64,000 nucleotides of DNA from Treponema_C sp050937815 (GCF_050937815.1 NZ_JACDIJ010000001.1:1-64000), one strand, 5' to 3'; shown: positions 1 through 7,664, numbered from the stretch's first letter. The notes: generated from the sequence alone by a model not told the origin. Program-made: numbers and translations.

Positions 1-474
1 GCTTTGTTAGGAAATGCCATTTACACAGATTTTGTGACAGGCTCTTCGATGAAACTGTATAGCTTTTATTTTCTTACATTAGTTATAATTCATTATCTTA
101 GTATGATGCTGATATGTACTATCCAAGCAGGATTTTTTTTGCAGATATTAATACCTTATTATTTTATTGTGGGTATTCTTATATTTTTATTAGGAAAAAA
201 AATATTCTATATTAAGTTTTATTATTTTTTGTTTTTTCATATTATCATATCGGCCGGTTCATGGGGATTATTCCTTTGCATGATGAGCATATCATATTTT
301 CTAATATCTGATTTTCTTGAATATTTTTGGATATTCATTTTTAGGGCAAAACAAGATCCTCTTAGTGTTGTAGTTCTTGGTATATTAAATATCTCTTCAT
401 ATTTTTTTTGTGTACTGGTAGGGTATATAGTTTCAATTTTTAGTGAAAAACTACTGAAAAAAATAAATCAATGA
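1..474 (+). CDS. Small polytopic membrane protein, possibly an orphan immunity protein (5' end uncertain)
   Basis: The frame is open to the window's left edge, so the protein may begin upstream. The first in-window ATG is at 49, giving about 141 residues. The product is very hydrophobic, with about four membrane segments, and its DNA is far more AT-rich than the RHS cores downstream. I recognise no family. Its size, composition and position beside RHS cassettes match the small membrane proteins that follow each RHS tip at 2012, 3769 and 4883, so an immunity role for a tip lost or lying outside the window is the working inference. No catalytic motif is visible. Confidence 0.55.
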   Translation, partial: ALLGNAIYTDFVTGSSMKLYSFYFLTLVIIHYLSMMLICTIQAGFFLQILIPYYFIVGILIFLLGKKIFYIKFYYFLFFHIIISAGSWGLFLCMMSISYFLISDFLEYFWIFIFRAKQDPLSVVVLGILNISSYFFCVLVGYIVSIFSEKLLKKINQ

Positions 475-536
475 AGGGCAAACCCAAGTTCTGCTAACAA
501 TCTTATAAGGCTTTTTAGTATAATTAGGAGTGAAAA

Positions 537-758
537 ATGAAAAAAATAATTATTTTCACTGTTTTTATAATTATTTTATCGTTTATAATGCTTATGCCGA
601 TACATGTAGTTACATATGAAGATTTGCCTTCTGAAGAAATTAAAATATATCAGTTATGTATTTATCTTATAATTTTCAGTAGATATAAACTTTTTATTAT
701 AAGCAGTTTTGCTATTATATGTATTTTTTTATTAAAAATATGGAGATTGTTCTTCTAA
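537..758 (+). CDS. Small two-helix membrane protein of unknown function
   Basis: 73 residues with one hydrophobic helix at about 4-22 and a second at about 40-62, joined by a short acidic linker. The ATG has a good ribosome-binding site (AGGAG, six bases upstream), and a TATAAT hexamer lies at 519-524 without a convincing -35 box. The gene is very AT-rich. It sits between the preceding membrane protein and the first RHS fragment, so it may be another orphan immunity-type gene. No family is recognised and nothing enzymatic is visible. Confidence 0.5.
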   Translation: MKKIIIFTVFIIILSFIMLMPIHVVTYEDLPSEEIKIYQLCIYLIIFSRYKLFIISSFAIICIFLLKIWRLFF

Positions 759-810
759 ATTATGTATGTTTTAGGAACGTTTATATAAGAGTGTGAGGGA
801 TTGCAGCGAT

Positions 811-909
811 ATGGCCGTGCGTGAAGTGCTTGCATTAGAACGACACGGCCATACAAGCGAAAAGCCCGACCGCCTGTAAGGCGGGCACGCCCATACAGAG
901 AAGGTATAG
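811..909. repeat. GC-rich inverted repeats before RHS fragment A
   Basis: ATGGCCGTG at 811 is answered by CACGGCCAT about 25 bases later, and a second hairpin (CCGCCTGTAAGGCGG) follows at about 868-882. The GC content contrasts sharply with the AT-rich genes on the left. The end of the stretch (from about 899) shares a segment reading GAAGGTATAGGAAGTGGCA with about 5526-5545. I see no gene here. It looks like intergenic repeat DNA marking the edge of a module. Confidence 0.5.
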
Positions 910-912
910 GAA

Positions 913-2010
913 GTGGCAGAAGGTAGGCGAGTTTTTTCAGACGCAACACAGAGCAGCCCAAGCGGCTGTAAAAAACTCGGTAAGCACGGCTCACGCAAGG
1001 GAGCCGTGCGACCCGGAAGTGCCGGGCACACGAGTACCGCAGAGGCAAGCACGTATTACTACCACAGTGACCACTTGGGCAGTGCACACCTTATTACCGA
1101 CTACAGAGGCAACGAGTACGAGCGCATAGAATATACACCCTACGGAGAGTACTGGGTGGAAAAAAGAGCGCCGGAAAACAAGACGCTGCCCTTTAAATTT
1201 ACCGGCAAAGAGCGCGATGAAGAAACGGGACTATATTACTACGGAGCGCGCTACCTGGAGCCGAAGACGAGCAGGTGGCTGACCGCCGACCCGGCGTTGG
1301 GGGAGTATATGGCGGGCTCCGCTATCGGTGAAGGCGGGATTTATAATCAGGTAAACTTTAACCTTTACCACTATGCAGGAAATAACCCAATTAAATATAC
1401 TGACCCGACGGGGATGTTTGACTGGGAAACGAATACGATTGAAGCAGGTGATACTCTGTCAAAAATTACCGATGAGTTTAATAGAAAAAATGATACGAAT
1501 TATACTTATGATGATATGGCAAAAGCAAATGGAATAGAAGACCCGAATAAGATATATGCAGGTGATAAATTAGATTTTTCAAGTTTATTGCCAGAAAAAA
1601 CTGTAGCAACCACAACTCTTTCTGAGAAATCAAATAATACATTAGACAATATGCTAAATAGTTTTGAAAGGCCTATTGATGATATAGGGAATTTTTCTAC
1701 TTATGCATATGAAGGATTAAAGCTCTTTGGAAATGATTTTAAATTTCTAAAAAAAATCTCTAATATTTTTGGTAATATTTCTCTTGGATATGATTTAAAG
1801 AATTTTTTTCAAGATCCTATGTTGTCAGAAAATCAACAAAATTTAATGACCGATATTGCAGGAAAAATACATCCATACTATGGCTTTGGTTTGCAGGTTT
1901 ATTATTCTTATGTTAATTACAGTCTTAATTCTGATTCCTCAAAGAATGCTTTTAATCTTCTGGAAAATAATTTGCTTTCTGGTTCTTATGGGTGTAAGAT
2001 AGGATGGTAG
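913..2010 (+). CDS. RHS-core fragment A with a LysM-like C-terminal tip (displaced toxin module)
   Basis: Residues about 35-165 are an RHS-repeat-associated core: YYYHSDHLGSAHLIT, EYTPYGE, FTGKERDEETGLYYYGARYL, TSRWLTADP, then the terminal NPIKYTDPTG box that ends RHS shells. After it the sequence changes to an AT-rich tip of about 195 residues that opens with a LysM-like segment (EAGDTLSKI...NKIYAGDKL, about 173-218) and ends with no family I know. The GTG at 913 is tentative. RHS homology starts only near 1013, directly after a hairpin, so thousands of upstream bases of a full RHS gene are missing. In known RHS systems the core cages a polymorphic C-terminal toxin; this looks like a displaced core-tip cassette and may be silent. 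An intact membrane-protein gene follows one base after its stop. Confidence 0.7.
   Translation: MAEGRRVFSDATQSSPSGCKKLGKHGSRKGAVRPGSAGHTSTAEASTYYYHSDHLGSAHLITDYRGNEYERIEYTPYGEYWVEKRAPENKTLPFKFTGKERDEETGLYYYGARYLEPKTSRWLTADPALGEYMAGSAIGEGGIYNQVNFNLYHYAGNNPIKYTDPTGMFDWETNTIEAGDTLSKITDEFNRKNDTNYTYDDMAKANGIEDPNKIYAGDKLDFSSLLPEKTVATTTLSEKSNNTLDNMLNSFERPIDDIGNFSTYAYEGLKLFGNDFKFLKKISNIFGNISLGYDLKNFFQDPMLSENQQNLMTDIAGKIHPYYGFGLQVYYSYVNYSLNSDSSKNAFNLLENNLLSGSYGCKIGW
972..1010. repeat. Palindromic junction repeat
   Basis: GCACGGCTC (984-992) pairs with GAGCCGTGC (1001-1009). The preceding segment AAAACTCGGTAAGCACG recurs at about 9824-9840 next to a similar hairpin. RHS-core homology begins immediately after this element, so it marks the breakpoint of the module. 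Confidence 0.6.
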
Positions 2011-2011
2011 A

Positions 2012-2566
2012 ATGAAGATACGAGAAAAAACTTTTATTGTTTTAATATGTATACCGTGTTTTATTATTATTTTCTTTGCCGTTAAGTTCAATAATACTTT
2101 ACTGTTATTGATTTCATTAATTCTTATAGCTTTTCTTACCTTTTTGGGAGGGTTGATTTATGATTATTATATCTTGGATTTTCAATCGACAAGTTTTTTA
2201 TATGCAGGCCGTGAAGCATTAAAGAGAGGGTACGATCCGCGAGTACAAAAAGGAACGTATCTTGATCCAGAAAAATATTCTGTAAGCGAGATTTACAATT
2301 CTTTCCCCTTGAATCGAAGTGCCTTACCTATGAAAGGTACAGCGGGTTTAATGTTTACAACATATGCAAAAGGAAAAAAAAGTAATAAAGTTGAATTCTA
2401 TATATATAACTCAAATGATGACTGTTTTTTATATTGGCAATTTTTCTTTGATGTATATGAAACTAAACGGGATTTCACACGAGAAAAAAAGATGCAATTA
2501 GTAAACATCCCTAAAAACAAAGTTTTTATTGTTTTAAAACCAAGATCATATGAAAGAATCGAGTGA
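2012..2566 (+). CDS. Membrane protein, candidate immunity partner of RHS tip A
   Basis: 184 residues: two adjacent membrane helices at about 8-52, then a soluble domain of about 130 residues with no family I recognise. The ATG lies one base after the stop of RHS fragment A, so the two genes are tightly coupled. The 3' end overlaps the start of RHS fragment B by 17 bases, exactly where GC-rich RHS sequence resumes. The low GC and tight pairing with a variable tip match the usual toxin-tip/immunity organisation. The immunity role is inferred from position only. A membrane location would suggest that the tip acts at or through the inner membrane. Confidence 0.6.
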   Translation: MKIREKTFIVLICIPCFIIIFFAVKFNNTLLLLISLILIAFLTFLGGLIYDYYILDFQSTSFLYAGREALKRGYDPRVQKGTYLDPEKYSVSEIYNSFPLNRSALPMKGTAGLMFTTYAKGKKSNKVEFYIYNSNDDCFLYWQFFFDVYETKRDFTREKKMQLVNIPKNKVFIVLKPRSYERIE

Positions 2567-3776
2567 CGGAAGACACACCGTATACTACCGCTACGGAGCC
2601 GACGGACAAAGAGCGCTTAAAAGCTCAAGTCAAAGCGAAACCTTATACTTTAACACCATGTGGAGCTGGATACACAACTCAAGCGCGTACAATACCGACA
2701 GGGAAATAAAGCACATTTATCTGGGAAGCGAGCGCTTGGTAACACGGACGAACGGAGCCGGAAGTGCCGGGCACACGAGCACCGCAGAGGCAAGTACCTA
2801 TTACTACCACAGTGACCACCTCGGCAGTGCTCATCTTATTACCGATTACAAAGGAGATGAGTATGAGAGAGTAGAATATACACCTTACGGAGAATACTGG
2901 ATAGAAAAAAGAGCGCCGGAGAATAAGACGCTGCCCTTTAAATTTACCGGCAAAGAACGGGACGAGGAAACCGGACTGTATTATTACGGCGCACGGTACC
3001 TGGACGCTAAAACAAGCAGGTGGCTGACAACCGACCCGGCGCTGGGGGAATATATACCCGTGGCACCGGTGAACGATGAGGCGAAAAAGCATAATCAAAA
3101 TTTGCCGGGTGGTGGTATTTACAACACTCTTAGTACACATTTATATAATTACGCAAATAATAATCCGATAAAATACGAAGATCCGGACGGACGTATGCCG
3201 CAAGCTGTAGTTGGTGCTATCGTCGGTGGTATTACTGGTGCTGCTATCAATCTTGCAGTACAGACAGCGTCTAATATGATTAACGGTCAAAGTGTTGGAG
3301 ATGCTATTAAAAATGTTGATGTTAAATCGGTCGGAGCTGCATTTTTAGGTGGTGCCATTACTGGTGCCATAACCGGTGGAGTGAGTTCAATAAAAGCAGT
3401 AGGAGATGTGGTAAAAGTTTATAAGGCAGCAAATATAGCTTTGAATGCATCTGCTAATATGACTGGTGCCGCTATCGGCACAGTTGCGGATAATGCAATG
3501 CATGGTGATGAATTGACCAAAAATGTCGGAGTGAATACTGCTATCGCGGGTGTTGCAGGTATTGTAATGGGAGCAACGACAACTACGGGAGCAAAAGTAA
3601 CATATAAAGATCCTATAACTGGTAAAACTGTCTCGGAAATAAAGTACCTATCAAAGAATGGATTAACGGATATTGCAAAAAATGAAGCGGTAAAAGATAC
3701 GCTTATTGGAGTATGGCAGGAAGTATTATCCAATTTACCATTGCAGGATAAAAATAAAGGTGGAAATAATGATTAA
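2550..3776 (+). CDS. RHS-core fragment B with a glycine-rich tip (displaced toxin module)
   Basis: 408 residues. RHS/YD-type sequence starts almost at once (YYRYGADGQRALKSS), followed by the conserved YYYHSDHLGSAHLIT, EYTPYGEYW, FTGKERDEETGLYYYGARYL, TSRWLTTDPALGEY and NPIKYEDPDG boxes. The last 200 residues or so are a different, Gly/Ala-rich tip with glycine-zipper-like stretches (AVVGAIVGGITGAAI and similar), the kind of hydrophobic segment found ahead of RHS toxin domains. I see no nuclease or ADP-ribosyl motif near the end. No upstream RHS shell is present, so this is a truncated cassette. Its stop overlaps the ATG of the small membrane gene at 3769. Confidence 0.7.
   Translation: MKESSDGRHTVYYRYGADGQRALKSSSQSETLYFNTMWSWIHNSSAYNTDREIKHIYLGSERLVTRTNGAGSAGHTSTAEASTYYYHSDHLGSAHLITDYKGDEYERVEYTPYGEYWIEKRAPENKTLPFKFTGKERDEETGLYYYGARYLDAKTSRWLTTDPALGEYIPVAPVNDEAKKHNQNLPGGGIYNTLSTHLYNYANNNPIKYEDPDGRMPQAVVGAIVGGITGAAINLAVQTASNMINGQSVGDAIKNVDVKSVGAAFLGGAITGAITGGVSSIKAVGDVVKVYKAANIALNASANMTGAAIGTVADNAMHGDELTKNVGVNTAIAGVAGIVMGATTTTGAKVTYKDPITGKTVSEIKYLSKNGLTDIAKNEAVKDTLIGVWQEVLSNLPLQDKNKGGNND
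2985..3100 (+). repeat. 116-bp perfect direct repeat, copy 1 (RHS core)
   Basis: Read base by base, this segment is identical to 4092-4207. It encodes the end of the RHS core from YGARYLDAKTSRWL to the stretch before the NP-x-KY-x-DP-x-G box. Synonymous identity over 116 bp implies recent duplication or gene conversion between fragments B and C. Confidence 0.9.
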
Positions 3777-3993
3777 GATTATAAAAGAAATGGGATTCTA
3801 TTTATTAATTCTCAGTTATGGGATTTTTATTTTATATGTGACAAAAAACTATGCATTTATCTTTAATTTGTATAACGTTATTTTGAAAATTGTAAAAAAT
3901 ATTCAATTTTCAAGATTTATATTGTTTCTATTTGTTTTAGCATTACCAGAAGGTTTATTAATATGGATATACAGAAGGATCGTTAATTGTTAA
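3769..3993 (+). CDS. Small membrane protein, candidate immunity partner of RHS tip B
   Basis: 74 residues with two hydrophobic helices at about 9-27 and 44-66. I chose the ATG at 3769, which overlaps the RHS-B stop by eight bases and has an AGGTGG ribosome-binding site, rather than an upstream in-frame codon inside the RHS gene. The reading frame is AT-rich, unlike the core. As with the other two cassettes, the membrane protein directly follows the variable tip, so a cognate immunity role is inferred. No family is recognised. Confidence 0.55.
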   Translation: MIKIIKEMGFYLLILSYGIFILYVTKNYAFIFNLYNVILKIVKNIQFSRFILFLFVLALPEGLLIWIYRRIVNC

Positions 3994-4880
3994 GCAATAA
4001 AACAATTAATAATATACAAGTTAAATTCACCGTTAAAGAATGCGATAAAGCACGCACAATAGCCAGCCTCTTGTGCGTGGGCTTATACTACTACGGCGCA
4101 CGGTACCTGGACGCTAAAACAAGCAGGTGGCTGACAACCGACCCGGCGCTGGGGGAATATATACCCGTGGCACCGGTGAACGATGAGGCGAAAAAGCATA
4201 ATCAAAACTTACCCGGAATGGGGGGAATATATAACACGGTAAACATGCACCTGTACCACTATGCGGGCAATAATCCGGTGAAGTATATAGACCCGGATGG
4301 GGAATCTCTTTTAGCAATAGCCGCTGTTGGATTTTGTATTGGAGCTGCAATTGAAACAACATCCCAACTATATGATATTTATAAAGAAACTGGCTCTTTT
4401 GATGTTACTCAATTAGATGGCAGAAAAATAGCTATTCAAGGTTTATCAGGCATGGCATCATCGCTTTTGTATGTTACCGGTGCTGGCTTGGCAATACAAG
4501 TTGCGGGAAATGCTATGATAAATACTGTTGCAGACTTGGCAGATCAGTTAACTGATAATAAAAAAGGTGTTGATGGTTGGAAGGTTCTTTCTTCCGGTAT
4601 TTCTGGTGCAATTGGAGGATTAGTCGGCGGGAAAGGAAATAAAGAAATAGGTTCCCAATTAACAAGGATGGAAAAAAGAATTTTTGGTGCTTTGAAAAAA
4701 GGTGATTTTTCGGAAATAGGAAAGGCAGTTGCGTATTTCCAAAAAAATACAGGCACTCTTGCAAAGCAATTCAATAAAAAAGCTCTGAAAGATGCTCTAA
4801 AGAATTATTTACCTGAGAAAATCCGAGATAACGTAATTGATGAAATTCTTAATTATGTAAAGAAGAATTCAGAGGATTAG
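3987..4880 (+). CDS. RHS-core fragment C with a distinct tip (displaced toxin module)
   Basis: Only the last part of an RHS core is present, from LYYYGARYLDAKTSRWL (about 4083) to NPVKYIDPDG, then a tip of about 190 residues. The tip starts with a hydrophobic alanine/glycine-rich stretch and ends in a lysine-rich helical region (KKALKDALKNYLPEKIRDN). The first 30 or so residues are not RHS and include a 9-bp inverted repeat at the junction, so the nominal TTG start at 3987 is doubtful; a real product would need fusion to an upstream RHS shell. The toxic activity is not identifiable. A membrane-protein gene follows two bases after the stop. Confidence 0.65.
   Translation: MLSNKTINNIQVKFTVKECDKARTIASLLCVGLYYYGARYLDAKTSRWLTTDPALGEYIPVAPVNDEAKKHNQNLPGMGGIYNTVNMHLYHYAGNNPVKYIDPDGESLLAIAAVGFCIGAAIETTSQLYDIYKETGSFDVTQLDGRKIAIQGLSGMASSLLYVTGAGLAIQVAGNAMINTVADLADQLTDNKKGVDGWKVLSSGISGAIGGLVGGKGNKEIGSQLTRMEKRIFGALKKGDFSEIGKAVAYFQKNTGTLAKQFNKKALKDALKNYLPEKIRDNVIDEILNYVKKNSED
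4051..4079. repeat. Inverted repeat at the RHS-C junction
   Basis: CACGCACAA (4051-4059) and TTGTGCGTG (4071-4079) are perfect arms around an 11-base loop. RHS-core homology starts a few bases later. This is the same arrangement (palindrome, then core) as at 984-1009. Confidence 0.65.
4092..4207 (+). repeat. 116-bp perfect direct repeat, copy 2 (RHS core)
   Basis: Identical to 2985-3100. It lies inside RHS fragment C, and the two copies diverge right after AATCAAAA. It would give RecA-type recombination a substrate for swapping tips B and C. Confidence 0.9.
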
Positions 4881-4882
4881 CT

Positions 4883-5230
4883 ATGAAAAATATTGTAGGT
4901 TTTTTGCTTTTATTTTTTATACATCTGTTTTTTCTGAATCTAGGCATAAATGGAATTTTGTCAAAGAGAGAAAGAAAAATGGTAAAAAATAATATGCCTC
5001 TGTTATTAAAATTGTCGGGTTTTTATATTTGGAAGTTGAAGGATAAAAAAATATATAAATTTATGATATTTTTGATTTATTTTCTGCTTTTCTTTAATAC
5101 TGTATGTGTTTTTATGCTTAAAATTTATGAAACGGATAGAATACATATTCTATTAGATTTTTTCATTGAAACATCATTTTTCTTAGTTCCAATTTTGATA
5201 ATTGTAAATTTTTGTTACCCAAACAAATAA
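4883..5230 (+). CDS. Membrane protein, candidate immunity partner of RHS tip C
   Basis: 115 residues with hydrophobic helices at about 5-22, 52-75 and 88-110 and a basic loop between the first two. The ATG follows the stop of RHS fragment C by two bases. It is strongly AT-rich, like the other proposed immunity genes. I find no named family. Its function is inferred only from being the third instance of a membrane gene locked to an RHS tip. Confidence 0.55.
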   Translation: MKNIVGFLLLFFIHLFFLNLGINGILSKRERKMVKNNMPLLLKLSGFYIWKLKDKKIYKFMIFLIYFLLFFNTVCVFMLKIYETDRIHILLDFFIETSFFLVPILIIVNFCYPNK

Positions 5231-5654
5231 AAGTAATTTGATTTTTTTCTTAAAACCCCGTAGTTCTCGAAGAAAACTACGGGGTTGCTGCCGCAGGCCC
5301 ATACAGCAAAAGTGTGCTCTTTTTTGTAGGCGCACAGGCACAGCATACAGCATTTTATGTCCGTGTGAAATACTTAACCGGAACGCCTGTTTGTGCGGGC
5401 GTTCAGTTGTTCTAAAAATGTTTTGCAAGTCTGCGGCAGCGACTTTTGCAAACTTGCTAGATATAAAGAATAAAATTGTACAACAGCCTGTAGACAACAG
5501 GATTTTTGTATCATACAATAGTTGAAAGAAGGTATAGGAAGTGGCAACAGGTAGGCGAAACGATATGTTTTAATTACCGGAGAAAGCGGTATTCTTATCG
5601 GGAATATTTATTAGAAAACATGTTCGTTTTTATACGATAAAAAAGAGATAAGAT
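5231..5654. other. Gene-poor stretch with several palindromes
   Basis: I see no convincing gene. It holds a 12-bp perfect inverted repeat at 5254-5286 (AACCCCGTAGTT and its complement), a hairpin at 5381-5404 (GAACGCC/GGCGTTC), a small hairpin CCTGT/ACAGG followed by a T run at about 5488-5508, and at about 5526-5555 a repeat shared with 899-930. It probably marks the end of the RHS array. The 5254-5286 hairpin could end transcription of the last cassette but lacks a clean U tract on the plus strand. Confidence 0.5.
5254..5286. repeat. 12-bp perfect inverted repeat, possible terminator
   Basis: AACCCCGTAGTT pairs perfectly with AACTACGGGGTT around a nine-base loop, about 25 bases after the last RHS-cassette gene. 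No T run follows on the plus strand; on the minus strand it is followed by TTTTAAG. Its role as a terminator is an inference. Confidence 0.55.
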
Positions 5655-6467
5655 ATGATAAAAAAGATATTAAAGAAAATACTACAGATTTTTTTGATTC
5701 TATTGGCCGCATGCATCGGACTATTTTTAATTATGGTGGTGTATGTAGTTATTGACGATAAAAAACAAGCGGAAGAAGAGCGGGTTGCAGAAAAGACATA
5801 TACGTATGAACAGTTGCAGGAATTTACGGACGTTTTGAATCCGTTAGGGACGTATTTTTGGGATGAGTTTCCGGAATTAAAAGCGCAATATAATTTATCT
5901 AGTGAAGAATCGATGATATTAGGACGTTGGAATGGATTTGAAGCATGGGATGAATGGGGCGTAATAATAAGTGAGTGTTCCTATGAATTTTTTCCAAATA
6001 GGCTCGCTGTAGTAAATGTTAGCGGACATCGTTTTAAGAATAATGCTGATGTTTGTTTAGGCTTTCTTATAGGCACATGGGATATTGAAAATAATATTTT
6101 GAAAATGACTGTTTTTAGTTATTTTACCGCCGGAGGGGCGGAGCGAGAGTATATTAGATGTAATCGCTATAGATTTAACATTATTAATATATCAGATATC
6201 GATCCGATCGGGTATACAAAAAAAACGATGGCTCTAATAACAATTCCTGATGAGTTGAAAGAAAAGTTAAAACCGAAAACTATGCGGTATAAGTCGGTTC
6301 GAATGGCACGTTCTCTTGTTTCTTACAGTCCTTTTAAGGAAGGGTATGCTTCATATGGCTATTTCAAATATGTTGAAGAAATGGCACGAGAGAATTTAAG
6401 CGGGGAAGAAATAGCGAATAGCCCTGAATTAGTATATAGATTCTTTGGGAAACCTTTCTTTTTATGA
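5655..6467 (+). CDS. Membrane-anchored protein of unknown function
   Basis: 270 residues: a basic N-terminus, one membrane helix at about 12-34, then a charged linker and an extracytoplasmic domain rich in aromatic residues (YFWDEFPEL, GRWNGFEAWDEWG, FLIGTWDIENN). The middle looks like a beta-sheet domain, but I do not recognise the family. The ATG has only a weak purine-rich site upstream (AGAGATAAG). It begins a group of exported or membrane proteins (5655-9677) whose members share fragments with each other, suggesting a locus that evolves by duplication. GC is moderate, between the immunity-like genes and the core genome. Confidence 0.6.
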   Translation: MIKKILKKILQIFLILLAACIGLFLIMVVYVVIDDKKQAEEERVAEKTYTYEQLQEFTDVLNPLGTYFWDEFPELKAQYNLSSEESMILGRWNGFEAWDEWGVIISECSYEFFPNRLAVVNVSGHRFKNNADVCLGFLIGTWDIENNILKMTVFSYFTAGGAEREYIRCNRYRFNIINISDIDPIGYTKKTMALITIPDELKEKLKPKTMRYKSVRMARSLVSYSPFKEGYASYGYFKYVEEMARENLSGEEIANSPELVYRFFGKPFFL

Positions 6468-6490
6468 AATATGAGAGCAGCTAGCGAAGA

Positions 6491-6674
6491 GAATGCTCGA
6501 ATGAAAACGGTGCGCTTATAAGGAGGTGATTTTGACTTTGAATATACTTTTAAAGATTATGTGCATTTTGCACAAATAGATGTTGCCGGTAAAAAAAATA
6601 TTCCAAATGAGCTTATTGCTACCAAAGACGGTTTAAGTTTTGCATTAAATTGGGATGGTGACGGATCCGTTTAA
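6491..6674 (+). pseudogene. Decayed copy of an NADase-type glycan-binding-like domain
   Basis: This matches about 9331-9424 inside the gene at 8559 nearly base for base: the ARMKTVRL, FDFEYTFKDYVHFAQID segment. A CAA codon of the intact copy is TAA here (6519-6521), giving an in-frame stop, and no start or upstream part remains. After HFAQID the two copies diverge, and this frame ends at 6674. It is a fragment left by duplication of the exported-protein gene downstream. Confidence 0.75.
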
Positions 6675-6885
6675 AACGATGTGGAATGAATTGTATCCAT
6701 CCAAGTTACATAAAGACGATGATTACGGATTTCCCCTGGGAACAGGAGAATATGATTTTTCTGTATGGTCACGGATGGAGGATAAGGCTGAAGAATGGGC
6801 ACGTAAAAAATACATGGAGCAATTTCATAAACATTATTGGGAAGAGGCTTTGAAAAGACCTAATTACGGGGGAACTATTAGATGA
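6655..6885 (+). CDS. Short protein or C-terminal remnant, unknown
   Basis: 76 residues, charged and aromatic-rich, with no signal peptide or membrane segment. The frame opens inside the decayed fragment at 6491-6674 but in another register, so it may be the frameshifted end of the same broken gene rather than an independent one. The ATG at 6655 lacks a good ribosome-binding site. Its stop overlaps the next start (ATGA at 6882-6885), which would couple translation. I recognise no family. Confidence 0.35.
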   Translation: MVTDPFKTMWNELYPSKLHKDDDYGFPLGTGEYDFSVWSRMEDKAEEWARKKYMEQFHKHYWEEALKRPNYGGTIR

Positions 6886-7646
6886 AAAAACGATTAATAC
6901 TTTTATATATATTTTTTTTCGTATTATTTTTTTTGGGCTTACTGTATGCCGAAGATACGGCAAAGGTACCGGTAGATGAGAATCAAAGCATAGAGGAGCT
7001 ATTAAATACCAATAGAGTTGGCTTTGATTTTATTGTTGATGGGAGGGCTACGAAGGGATATCTTATTTGCGATAAAGGAAGGTTTCAATGCGGTTTTATA
7101 GGTAGTTGGCAAACATATGTTTTCCAGCGGGTCGAATATGTCAATGCGGAGTTATGTAATGTGTATTTTATGGTTAGTACTGAAATTTTCGATACGCCTG
7201 ATTACAACTTCGATAAATTGGAAACCGGTGACTCCGGTTACTCCGGATACACGCATTGGGATTTCCCTTACGGTTACCGAACTGCTCTTACGAAAGCCGT
7301 TGTTTTGGATTATATACATAATGAACGAGGTTTGAAGGTGTTTTACAATTCAGATGAGCGTTATCCGTCTCAATGTCAGGCAATAGTTATTGATAATTTA
7401 CGGATTCGCAGTAAGCCGAGTATAAATAGTGAAATAATCGGAAACCTTGCGAAATTGTCCGAGATCACATTGTATGAAGAGAGTACCCATGAAGATACTA
7501 TAGACAATTTTAAGTCACCGTGGTACAAAGTTAAAACGACAGACGGGAAGGACGGTTGGGTTTTCGGCGCTTATGTGAGAATATTTTTTACCGATAAAAA
7601 AGGGGTTCAGCCCAGGGAGGCTATATTGAGGAAATTTGGCGGTTAG
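6882..7646 (+). CDS. Exported protein with C-terminal SH3-like domain
   Basis: 254 residues. There is a signal peptide (hydrophobic 5-23, ending near LLYAED) and a central domain of unknown family. Residues about 165-235 form a bacterial SH3-like domain: IDNLRIRSKPSINSEIIGNL, then PWYKVKTTDGKDGWVFGAYV, the usual R-x-x-P and GWV hallmarks. Such domains commonly bind peptidoglycan or mediate protein contacts in the periplasm. The ATG overlaps the previous stop. A degenerate SH3 remnant lies just downstream (7665-7790). The central region gives no clue to an enzymatic role. Confidence 0.7.
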   Translation: MKKRLILLYIFFFVLFFLGLLYAEDTAKVPVDENQSIEELLNTNRVGFDFIVDGRATKGYLICDKGRFQCGFIGSWQTYVFQRVEYVNAELCNVYFMVSTEIFDTPDYNFDKLETGDSGYSGYTHWDFPYGYRTALTKAVVLDYIHNERGLKVFYNSDERYPSQCQAIVIDNLRIRSKPSINSEIIGNLAKLSEITLYEESTHEDTIDNFKSPWYKVKTTDGKDGWVFGAYVRIFFTDKKGVQPREAILRKFGG

Positions 7647-7664
7647 GCTAGTTTGTAATAGCAG

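Noticed and set aside
811..909. CRISPR array
   Set aside because: The palindromes are not regularly spaced repeats of one unit; no cas gene is present anywhere in the window.
755..1087. Minus-strand open frames across 755-1087 (about 110 and 93 residues)
   Set aside because: They lie opposite the palindromic repeats and the start of RHS fragment A, have no ribosome-binding site and a composition typical of reversed GC-rich DNA.
5183..5525. Short open frames on both strands in the 5231-5654 gap
   Set aside because: They run through hairpins, lack plausible start signals and resemble no protein; the region is treated as repeat-bearing intergenic DNA.
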